Below, in pieces: positions 30,503-35,339 of a stretch of DNA of 36,656 nt. The notes beneath the pieces were generated by a model, which did no database searches, was not told the DNA's origin, and was given only the letters and a program-made list of their open reading frames with translations. Position numbers and translations under genes: made by a program. How positions within the stretch are numbered: the stretch's first letter is position 1; every line of letters starts with the position of its first letter. The DNA is from a virus. The DNA lies in the IMG/VR virus record IMGVR_UViG_3300021165_004379, positions 1 to 36,656 of that record, one strand, 5' to 3'.

Positions 30503-30749
30503 CTTTTGCGGTCATTGAGGGGTATTCGTCACAAAGACGTTTGTGCAAGGTAGTCAACATAAAACGCACGATTTAGAAATAGGTTAATGCAGTTGATATA
30601 AATCGGGTCTTTCGAGGCGATTAGCCGGTTGGGAACACATTGCACGATATAGCGACCTGAGCCGCAAATCACTTTCCAATTGCCTGACTGCCAGCGGCTA
30701 TACCTGATAAAGTAGTGCGCAGCAGGTCAGGAATTGGTCAATTTTCAAA
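30503..30749 (+). ncRNA. Unassigned structured RNA region between tRNA-Pro and tRNA-Ile
   Basis: No tRNA and no protein frame. CGATTTA (30569-30575) pairs with TAAATCG (30599-30605). A larger hairpin near the 3' end pairs CCAATT and CCTGAC (about 30677-30689) with GTCAGG and AATTGG (about 30726-30737); CTGC/GCAG extends it. I see no match to RNase P, 6S or other known RNAs by eye. Confidence 0.45.
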
Positions 30750-30824
30750 CCTGGTGTAGCTCAAAGGCAGAGCATCCGCTTGATAAGCGGAAGGTTGAGA
30801 TTTCAAAATTCTCCACCAGGACCA
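30750..30824 (+). tRNA. tRNA-Ile (GAT)
   Basis: Acceptor CCTGGTG/CACCAGG, anticodon stem TCCGC/GCGGA with loop TTGATAA, T-arm GAGA-TTTCAAAA-TTCTC like that of the tRNA at 29930, encoded CCA. Confidence 0.93.
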
Positions 30825-30837
30825 ATTTTATTTTAAT

Positions 30838-30911
30838 AGGGGATTAGCATAATAGAAGTGCTCCTGACTTTGACTCAGGCCGTATGTGTGCGACTCACAT
30901 ATCCCCCACCA
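30838..30911 (+). tRNA. tRNA-Gln (TTG)
   Basis: Anticodon stem CCTGA/TCAGG with loop CTTTGAC, T-stem ATGTG/CACAT with loop TGCGACT, encoded CCA. The acceptor AGGGGAT/ATCCCCC leaves an A-C mismatch at position 1-72. Confidence 0.85.
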
Positions 30912-30917
30912 TTTTTA

Positions 30918-31248
30918 GGGGATGTTTTTGGTTTCGACATGATTGGAAAAACAGCATCTGCAATCAAAGGTCTGCACGACCTTAAGTGCGCAACAACAAA
31001 AGGCATTAATAACCTAGCTCTCGCTGCTTAAGTGGCGATCATTTATCATTGACTCCTCTATTTGATAAATGACGACAGAGGATATTCTCATAATGAAAAT
31101 ATGATACGAAGTGTGCAAGAGATGATACACTCGGGCGCCGTTCCGTATGCGGCTCGTCAGTTGGCGGACAATAAATGCCAAATATGATTGTAGAGTGATG
31201 CTGATGCACCAATCGTGGACGCGGGTTCAACTCCCGCCATCTCCACCA
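30918..31248 (+). ncRNA. ssrA: Transfer-messenger RNA (tmRNA)
   Basis: 331 nt. The 5' end GGGGATG with GGTTTCGACATG is the tmRNA signature; the 3' end GCGGGTTCAACTCCCGC is the T-arm, and CATCTCC pairs with the 5' end before ACCA. The tag frame runs from GCA at 30990 to TAA at 31029-31031 and reads ATTKGINNLALAA, ending in the ALAA degradation signal recognised by ClpXP. It rescues stalled ribosomes and tags the nascent chains. The downstream pseudoknot region fills 31035-31215. Confidence 0.93.
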
Positions 31249-31255
31249 TTTTAAT

Positions 31256-31331
31256 GCGCGATTAGCTCAGTTGGTAGAGCGGTTGATTTACATTCAACAA
31301 GTCGGCGGTTCGAGCCCGTCATCGCGTACCA
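31256..31331 (+). tRNA. tRNA-Val (TAC)
   Basis: Acceptor GCGCGAT/ATCGCGT, anticodon stem GTTGA/TCAAC with loop TTTACAT, T-loop TTCGAGC, encoded CCA. Confidence 0.93.
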
Positions 31332-31340
31332 TTTTCACAT

Positions 31341-31364
31341 GCCTCGTTCGTTCTAATTCGAATC
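31341..31364 (+). pseudogene. 5' half of an interrupted tRNA
   Basis: GCCTCGT here pairs perfectly with ACGAGGC at 32363-32369, and TCTAAT (31352-31357) pairs with ATTAGA near 32334-32339. Joining the halves gives an acceptor, an anticodon-like stem and a T-arm. The break falls in the putative anticodon loop (TTCGAAT). The identity cannot be fixed; CGA (Ser) is one reading. Confidence 0.5.
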
Positions 31365-31405
31365 TTGTATAAATATAACTTTATGCAAAATGAGATTCGA
31401 ATTAG
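31353..31405 (+). promoter_or_regulatory. Stem-loop holding the late promoter and start codon of the homing endonuclease
   Basis: CTAATTCGAATC (31353-31364) and GATTCGAATTAG (31394-31405) are perfect inverted repeats, extendable by a G-U and an A-U pair. The 29-base loop contains an exact late box TATAAATA (31368-31375) and the ATG at 31383. Read-through RNA would fold and hide the start; RNA from the late box would lack the 5' arm and be free. Confidence 0.7.
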
Positions 31406-32285
31406 GAAATGTTCATTTTGTAGTATTGAGATTTCCAATGAAACTAGAGGATCTATTGGAGGCCACATACGGTGGTGCAAATCAAATCCAAACAGAAAAC
31501 AGAGGAAAGAAAAAACATGTCTACGATGTGGAATATTTTTTAATAGTAGAGGAAAACGATGTGTCGAATGTAAGAAATTTCCAATTGTTTTTTCCGAGGA
31601 AAGAAAAAAAAATCTCTCAATAAAGAGAAAAGATTTTCTTAAGAAGAATCCGGATAAACACCCTTGGAAGAATAATTCTAAATTTATATCCGTTCCTTGT
31701 GAATATCTTAAGACCTATCTTAATTCCAAGGGAATATCATTCGTTTCAGAATGGAATCCACTGGAAGATAGAAATTTTTCAATAGATATATGTTTTCCCG
31801 ATTTAAAATTTGGAATAGAGGTAAATGGAAATCAACATTATAATAAGGATGGAACACTCGCCGAATATTATCAAAAACGACATGATTTAATCACCGATGC
31901 TGGATGGACATTAATTGAATTACATTATACTTCTGTGTACAATCATGAACTCATTGATTCCGTAATAAAAATCGGAAACCAACCATCTTATGAAAAATAT
32001 TTTGAAATATTAAGACTTAAAGCCGTTAAAGAAAAAACATTGGCGCCTGGAGAAAAAATACTATTAAGAGAAGCCATTAGATGGGAACCATATAAAGACT
32101 TGGTTTTAAATTCGGGTATAGATTTTTCAAAATTTGGGTGGGTAAATAAAGTTTCAAAGCTACTTGGTAAAAAACCACAGAATGTTTCAAAGTGGATGAA
32201 AAGATATTTGCCTGAGTTTTATGAACTTAAATGTTTTAAAAGAAAATTTTCAGCAGGTGTATCGGAACTGTCTTCTAAGCAGTAG
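31383..32285 (+). CDS. Free-standing homing endonuclease, PD-(D/E)XK (EDxHD-like) type
   Basis: 300 residues from the ATG at 31383; a TTG start at 31365 is less likely as it lies in the stem-loop before the late box. Two Cys pairs (CSFC near residue 10, CLRC near 46) suggest N-terminal zinc binding. The nuclease core is SIDICFPDLKFGIEVNGNQH (about residues 132-151) with Asp/Glu and the GNQHY box, then ITDAGWTLIELHYTSVY, the pattern of Vsr/PD-(D/E)XK homing enzymes. The C-terminal part contains a helix-turn-helix-like KVSKLLGKKPQNVSKWMKR. The last ten codons (AGVSELSSKQ) lie inside tRNA-Arg. Inserted between two halves of a tRNA. Confidence 0.82.
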   Translation: MQNEIRIRKCSFCSIEISNETRGSIGGHIRWCKSNPNRKQRKEKTCLRCGIFFNSRGKRCVECKKFPIVFSEERKKNLSIKRKDFLKKNPDKHPWKNNSKFISVPCEYLKTYLNSKGISFVSEWNPLEDRNFSIDICFPDLKFGIEVNGNQHYNKDGTLAEYYQKRHDLITDAGWTLIELHYTSVYNHELIDSVIKIGNQPSYEKYFEILRLKAVKEKTLAPGEKILLREAIRWEPYKDLVLNSGIDFSKFGWVNKVSKLLGKKPQNVSKWMKRYLPEFYELKCFKRKFSAGVSELSSKQ

Positions 32286-32330
32286 CACCGTAATGGAGCG
32301 ATGGAGGTTCAAATCCTCTCACCTGCACCA
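32253..32330 (+). tRNA. tRNA-Arg (TCT), D-arm missing, overlapping the endonuclease gene
   Basis: Acceptor GCAGGTG/CACCTGC perfect, anticodon stem ACTGT/GCAGT with loop CTTCTAA, T-arm GGAGG-TTCAAAT-CCTCT, encoded CCA. Only seven bases separate acceptor and anticodon stem, so no D-arm; the variable region is long (19 bases). The first 33 bases also encode the end of the homing endonuclease. Confidence 0.68.
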
Positions 32331-32373
32331 TTTATTAGATAAGATCTAGGTTTGATTCCTAGACGAGGCACCA
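32331..32373 (+). pseudogene. 3' half of an interrupted tRNA
   Basis: T-arm CTAGG-TTTGATT-CCTAG followed by ACGAGGC, A and encoded CCA. The matching 5' acceptor strand is GCCTCGT at 31341, about 1 kb upstream, across the endonuclease and tRNA-Arg. Confidence 0.55.
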
Positions 32374-32377
32374 ATAT

Positions 32378-32453
32378 GCACATGTACTTTCAATGGCAGA
32401 TGGGAACATTGTCAATGTTTCGGACGCGAGATCGGTACTCGCCATGTGCGCCA
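32378..32453 (+). tRNA. tRNA-Asp (GTC)
   Basis: Acceptor GCACATG/CATGTGC, anticodon stem AACA/TGTT with loop TTGTCAA, T-stem GCGAG/CTCGC with unusual loop ATCGGTA, encoded CCA. Confidence 0.9.
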
Positions 32454-32471
32454 TTTTAAAACCAAAACTAT

Positions 32472-32479
32472 TATAAATA
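32472..32479 (+). promoter_or_regulatory. T4-type late promoter box TATAAATA
   Basis: Exact box nine bases before the ATG at 32488. Confidence 0.6.
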
Positions 32480-32487
32480 ACATTAGT

Positions 32488-32946
32488 ATGAATAACATTA
32501 AAACAAACGACGAAACGTATATTGCTGCAAAAGCAATATTGGAAGGCCAAATGCTTGAAGCACGTGGTGGATCTGATCCAGGTAATCCTGTTTGGATTGA
32601 AAAAGGTCCACACAATTATAATAACTTTTTAGCCGCAAACGAAGATAAAATTGGGAAACCAATGATCGACGGTGGTCTTGCAGCAAACTATAAAAATGCT
32701 GTTAAAGTAAATGGACAGCCTAATGTAGATGTAATCTATTGCGGTGCAGGTTGCGTTGCATACATGGATGGTGATAAAAAGGTCTTTATTAAATTGCCAT
32801 CAGAGCTTATTAACAAAAAAGCCGAGGGAACAACACCATGGTCATCTTATAAAAGCTATGATTCAGAAGGTGTCATTGTTAAAGGCAAAACTTCTGCAGA
32901 ATTTAGAGCTTATGCAGCCGCGCTGGCTGTTGCCGCAAAAGTATAA
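32488..32946 (+). CDS. Late protein with second-type leader-like start (152 aa)
   Basis: The ATG at 32488 follows a late box; the longer frame from 32446 would run through the tRNA-Asp end and the promoter. MNNIKTNDETYIAAKAILEG then QMLE-A fits the second leader pattern (N-D/N, AA, IL, LxE-A at residues 23-26). The body is glycine- and alanine-rich with GLAANYKNAVKVNGQPNVDV, IYCGAGCVAYMDGDKKVFIK and an Ala-rich end. No enzyme motif. A strong terminator follows, so this is a one-gene late unit among tRNAs, probably a capsid-internal or decoration-type protein. Confidence 0.72.
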   Translation: MNNIKTNDETYIAAKAILEGQMLEARGGSDPGNPVWIEKGPHNYNNFLAANEDKIGKPMIDGGLAANYKNAVKVNGQPNVDVIYCGAGCVAYMDGDKKVFIKLPSELINKKAEGTTPWSSYKSYDSEGVIVKGKTSAEFRAYAAALAVAAKV

Positions 32947-32975
32947 ATTTAAGTACAGATAATTTTAATCAAAAC

Positions 32976-33009
32976 AAAAGAGGCTGTATTAATTTGCAGC
33001 CTCTTTTTA
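32976..33009 (+). terminator. Intrinsic terminator
   Basis: Stem AAAAGAGGCTG/CAGCCTCTTTT (11 pairs) with a 10-base loop, running into a U-tract. It ends the late unit 32472-32946 just before tRNA-Arg(TCG). Confidence 0.85.
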
Positions 33010-33013
33010 TTAT

Positions 33014-33088
33014 GCGTGCATAGCTCAATGGAAGAGCGTCTGTCTTCGAAACAGAATGTTGGAGGTTCGAGTCCTTCTGTGCGCACCA
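33014..33088 (+). tRNA. tRNA-Arg (TCG)
   Basis: Acceptor GCGTGCA/TGTGCGC, anticodon stem TCTGT/ACAGA with loop CTTCGAA, T-loop TTCGAGT, encoded CCA. Confidence 0.93.
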
Positions 33089-33100
33089 AATTTTCTTAAT

Positions 33101-33177
33101 GCCCTCGTAGCCCAATTGGCAGAGGCGCTTGCCTTAGAAGCAAGATGTTGTCAGTTCGACTCTGACCGAGGGTACCA
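33101..33177 (+). tRNA. tRNA-Leu (TAG) with a short variable loop
   Basis: Acceptor GCCCTCG/CGAGGGT, anticodon stem CTTGC/GCAAG with loop CTTAGAA, T-arm GTCAG-TTCGACT-CTGAC, encoded CCA. Bacterial tRNA-Leu normally has a long variable arm; here the variable region is short (class I), so charging by host LeuRS is uncertain. Confidence 0.88.
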
Positions 33178-33205
33178 TTTTTGTGAGAGGGTGTCTAGAC
33201 CGCTT

Positions 33206-33267
33206 GGCCCGTCGGTTGAACTCACAACGCAATGATTCCAAATCATTTTGCTGTTAACGGGCCGCCA
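33206..33267 (+). other. tRNA-Trp-like element lacking a T-arm (62 nt)
   Basis: GGCCCGT pairs with ACGGGCC; one arm GTTG/CAAC; anticodon-like stem AATGA/TCATT with loop TTCCAAA (CCA); discriminator G and encoded CCA. Only nine bases stand between the anticodon stem and the acceptor. A competing stem TGTGAG/CTCACA (33182-33228) overlaps its 5' part. A normal tRNA-Trp exists at 33458. Confidence 0.5.
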
Positions 33268-33276
33268 ATTTTCTAT

Positions 33277-33365
33277 GGAAGCTAGCGTCAAGGTGACAAA
33301 CCAGATTTGAACTCTGGGCTATGCGTTTGTAGCGGGTAGGGGTTCGATTCCTCTAGCTTCCTCCA
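33277..33365 (+). tRNA. tRNA-Ser (TGA)
   Basis: Acceptor GGAAGCT/AGCTTCC, anticodon stem CCAGA/TCTGG with loop TTTGAAC, long variable arm, T-loop TTCGATT, encoded CCA. Confidence 0.94.
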
Positions 33366-33374
33366 TTTTATAAA

Positions 33375-33449
33375 CCACACTTAGCTTATGCGGTAAAGCG
33401 TTCGCCTGAAGAGCGAAACAAGACGATTCGGACACGTCAGTGTGGACCA
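33375..33449 (+). tRNA. tRNA-Phe (GAA)
   Basis: Acceptor CCACACT/AGTGTGG, anticodon stem TTCGC/GCGAA with loop CTGAAGA, T-arm GACG/CGTC, encoded CCA. Confidence 0.92.
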
Positions 33450-33457
33450 TTTTCGAT

Positions 33458-33535
33458 GCACCATCAGACTGTGGGTAAGTCGGAAGGACTCCAAATCTTT
33501 CGTCTCAGTGAGTTCGATTCTCACGTGGTGTGCCA
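33458..33535 (+). tRNA. tRNA-Trp (CCA)
   Basis: Acceptor GCACCAT/GTGGTGT, anticodon stem AAGGA/TCTTT with loop CTCCAAA, T-arm GTGAG-TTCGATT-CTCAC, encoded CCA. Confidence 0.93.
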
Positions 33536-33552
33536 TTCTTTGTAAAAAGTTG

Positions 33553-33581
33553 TTTACAACTGCCGTGTTTTATGGTAGAAT
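33553..33581 (+). promoter_or_regulatory. Sigma-70-type promoter, repeated cassette copy
   Basis: TTTACA (33553-33558), 17 bases, extended -10 TGGTAGAAT (hexamer 33576-33581). The 5' UTR TAAGGAAACACCAC follows, shared with the genes at 35583 and 35987 and carrying the AAGGA ribosome site. Confidence 0.8.
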
Positions 33582-33605
33582 AGTCCTGTAAGGAAACACC
33601 ACACT

Positions 33606-33911
33606 ATGGCCACCACATCAAAACGAATCAAATGGAACAAAAAAGACCTAATGGAGAAATATCCTATTGGAACTCCAGTGGCGCACCTTCGCGGCTATCC
33701 ATCCAGTGAGCTCAATACATGCTTTGGAGTTGTGACTGGATATGACAACGAGACATATCGGTCGACTTGGGGCATTATTGTAACTCGATGCGACGGTCAC
33801 GAAACGTCACATGTTCCTGCCGCACCCGAAAAACTCGGATTTACTTCAACATCAGCTGAAGTTCTCGCATTGCTGGAAGCACAGTTCAAGAAATGCATGA
33901 ACATTGCATAA
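33606..33911 (+). CDS. Small hypothetical protein (101 aa) behind the repeated promoter cassette
   Basis: MATTSKRIKWNKKDLMEKYP with a middle part GTPVAHLRGYPSSELNTCFG and GIIVTRCDGHETSHVPAAPE; the end is helical (EVLALLEAQFKKCMNIA). The pattern of short strands (FGVVTGYDNETYRSTWGIIV) suggests a small beta-barrel. No family is recognised. It is a single-gene unit with a strong sigma-70-type promoter and ribosome site, sitting among tRNAs, so it is likely expressed early. Confidence 0.75.
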   Translation: MATTSKRIKWNKKDLMEKYPIGTPVAHLRGYPSSELNTCFGVVTGYDNETYRSTWGIIVTRCDGHETSHVPAAPEKLGFTSTSAEVLALLEAQFKKCMNIA

Positions 33912-33927
33912 AAACACTTACAACAAC

Positions 33928-34004
33928 ACCCTTGTAGCTCAGCTGGTTAGAGCATTCGACTCATAATCGACAGGTCCTTGGTTCAAGTCCAAGCGGGGGT
34001 ACCA
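33928..34004 (+). tRNA. tRNA-Met (CAT), third CAT tRNA
   Basis: Acceptor ACCCTTG/CGGGGGT (two G-U pairs), anticodon loop CTCATAA on a four-pair stem TCGA/TCGA, T-arm CTTGG-TTCAAGT-CCAAG, encoded CCA. May be tRNA-Ile with lysidine. Confidence 0.85.
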
Positions 34005-34047
34005 ATTTCTAATATTATGTGCATCAATTCCAACTTTACCGACTATT

Positions 34048-34197
34048 ATGATTTTTTGCACCAAGTATGGTCAAGATCCTAAGATTGTCTATAACCGCAA
34101 CTGGTACAGGTGGATGACAAATACAAAACACTTGCGCACGGAATGGACTCCTGTTCTTTTAAAAGAGAACCTGGAGGTCCTACACACGCAAATGTAA
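34048..34197 (+). CDS. Possible 49-residue protein
   Basis: Open frame MIFCTKYGQDPKIVYNRNWY then RWMTNTKHLRTEWTPVLLKE and NLEVLHTQM. It fills the gap between tRNA-Met and the late gene at 34218, and its protein-like composition (Trp, Tyr, Arg pattern) speaks for coding. An upstream ATG at 34018 opens another short frame that overlaps its start. No ribosome site stands out. Confidence 0.42.
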   Translation: MIFCTKYGQDPKIVYNRNWYRWMTNTKHLRTEWTPVLLKENLEVLHTQM

Positions 34198-34202
34198 AAA
34201 AG

Positions 34203-34210
34203 TATAAATA
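34203..34210 (+). promoter_or_regulatory. T4-type late promoter box TATAAATA
   Basis: Exact box eight bases before the ATG at 34218. Confidence 0.6.
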
Positions 34211-34217
34211 GTTTATT

Positions 34218-34514
34218 ATGAATGAAAATTTTACAAATAACAAACACAATCACCTTGTAGCCGCTGCTGCACAATTCTTAAATGGAAGATCACAATTAAA
34301 TGAAGATCTTAAGCCGGCTAAAACGCCACTTGCTCGTAAAGCAATTGAAGCTGTGGCCAACTGTGACCAAGATGAAATGGAAGATTTTCTTTATAGTTTT
34401 CATAATCATTTGGAATTCGGCGAACGCGATAATGAAATCAATGATGTCACGTATGACGAAGTAAGTAAACATATTTTGAATGCCGCAAAAGTTTGGAAAG
34501 AAAGATTTGATTAA
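34218..34514 (+). CDS. Late protein with second-type leader (98 aa)
   Basis: Starts MNENFTNNKHNHLVAAAAQF then LNGRSQLNED, matching the second leader pattern (F-x-N-N, AAA, FL, later LxE). The rest is a compact acidic helical domain (ARKAIEAVANCDQDEMEDFL and DEVSKHILNAAKVWKERFD). No known motif. A late box stands directly before it. Four bases after its stop the degenerate tmRNA-like element begins. Confidence 0.72.
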   Translation: MNENFTNNKHNHLVAAAAQFLNGRSQLNEDLKPAKTPLARKAIEAVANCDQDEMEDFLYSFHNHLEFGERDNEINDVTYDEVSKHILNAAKVWKERFD

Positions 34515-34518
34515 TTTT

Positions 34519-34664
34519 GGGGATGTTATGGTTTCGACATGACATGAGAGGTTATACTGCAACACATGGGTGGTGTCCTACACCGCAAAACTAAACGGCA
34601 AAAACAATAACACCTCCTGTAGCTCAGTGGTAGAGCGGGTTCAAGCCTCGGCTGGCGGCGGCCA
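34519..34664 (+). pseudogene. Degenerate tmRNA 5' half fused to tRNA-like 3' sequence
   Basis: GGGGATGTTATGGTTTCGAC is a near copy of the tmRNA 5' end at 30918. A possible tag start GCAAAACTAAACGGC follows, but no pseudoknot domain and no ALAA-stop. From 34612 it turns into tRNA sequence with a D-arm (TAGCTCAGTGGTAGAGC) and a GGGTTCAAGCC T-arm-like end plus CCA, without an anticodon arm. The two ends do not pair. Confidence 0.6.
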
Positions 34665-34670
34665 ATTTCT

Positions 34671-34678
34671 TATAAATA
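34671..34678 (+). promoter_or_regulatory. T4-type late promoter box TATAAATA
   Basis: Exact box eight bases before the ATG at 34686. Confidence 0.6.
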
Positions 34679-34685
34679 TACTATT

Positions 34686-35162
34686 ATGTACAAACATTTT
34701 ACAAATTCAAACAACGATCCTCTTGTTGCTGCAGCAGCTTCTATACTTAATGTAAAATCTTTAAATGAAAAATACAACATTTCAGGTCGCTTTAAATTTT
34801 ACACATCAGAACAAGATTACATTGAAAGTGAAGCGGTAACGTATGCAGATATAGCTGTTGGAGAAGGCACAATGTCTTGGGATGAAGCTTATATTGAAAA
34901 TAAGAAAAGAGCAACACTTAATGTTGACGCATATACCGGAACAGATGATGCAAAATATGACGGATCAACTGAATATCATGATCCTTCAATGTTAATAGAA
35001 CCTGAGGTTTTTGAAAAACATACTGGTGTCAAAAGCCGCCCTGATTTTCTTTACGGATATAATACCGATGAAGATGTAATGTTTTCTTATGACATCGGCC
35101 GTACAATGCATTATTTTTATACACGCAACGGTGCACCGTTGGAAGATTTAGATTTATATTAA
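34686..35162 (+). CDS. Late protein with second-type leader (158 aa)
   Basis: Starts MYKHFTNSNNDPLVAAAASI then LNVKSLNEKY, clearly related to the start of the gene at 34218; cleavage after LNE (residues 26-28) would fit the LxE rule. The body is acidic and Tyr-rich (SEQDYIESEAVTYADIAVGE, YTGTDDAKYDGSTEYHD, FLYGYNTDEDVMFSYDIG). No recognised fold. The late box is directly upstream, and tRNA-His begins one base after the stop. Confidence 0.73.
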   Translation: MYKHFTNSNNDPLVAAAASILNVKSLNEKYNISGRFKFYTSEQDYIESEAVTYADIAVGEGTMSWDEAYIENKKRATLNVDAYTGTDDAKYDGSTEYHDPSMLIEPEVFEKHTGVKSRPDFLYGYNTDEDVMFSYDIGRTMHYFYTRNGAPLEDLDLY

Positions 35163-35237
35163 CCGAGGGTAGCCTATGTAGTAAGGCCTCAGACTGTGAA
35201 TCTGACCAACTTGGTGCAAATCCAAGCCCGCGGACCA
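35163..35237 (+). tRNA. tRNA-His (GTG)
   Basis: Acceptor CCGAGGG/CCCGCGG (one mismatch), anticodon stem CAGA/TCTG with loop CTGTGAA, T-arm CTTGG/CCAAG with loop TGCAAAT, encoded CCA. It begins directly after the stop codon of the previous gene. Confidence 0.88.
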
Positions 35238-35243
35238 TTTTTA

Positions 35244-35334
35244 GGAACGCGACTGGACGGACGAAGACTACACTTGGAAAGTGTAGAACACTCCTATAAG
35301 AGTGTCGCAGGTTCAAATCCTGCACGTTCCGCCA
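35244..35334 (+). tRNA. tRNA-Ser (GGA)
   Basis: Acceptor GGAACGC/ACGTTCC, anticodon stem TACAC/GTGTA with loop TTGGAAA, long variable arm ACACTC/GAGTGT, T-arm GCAGG-TTCAAAT-CCTGC, encoded CCA. Confidence 0.94.
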
Positions 35335-35339
35335 TTTTT

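Noticed and set aside
29026-31230. Several minus- and plus-strand open frames of 60-130 codons across the RNA island
   Set aside because: They run through tRNA and tmRNA genes; their 'proteins' contain translated tRNA motifs and have no ribosome sites.
31365-31382. TTG start of the homing endonuclease
   Set aside because: It lies before the late promoter in the stem-loop; the ATG at 31383 follows the box at the usual spacing.
31341-32373. Group I intron in the split tRNA
   Set aside because: Nearly the whole insert is the endonuclease gene and tRNA-Arg; no space remains for a group I core and I see no P7-like conserved elements.
34570-34755. Open frame reading through the tmRNA-like element
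   Set aside because: It is the translated resume region and tRNA D-arm of the degenerate element and overlaps the late promoter and start of the gene at 34686.
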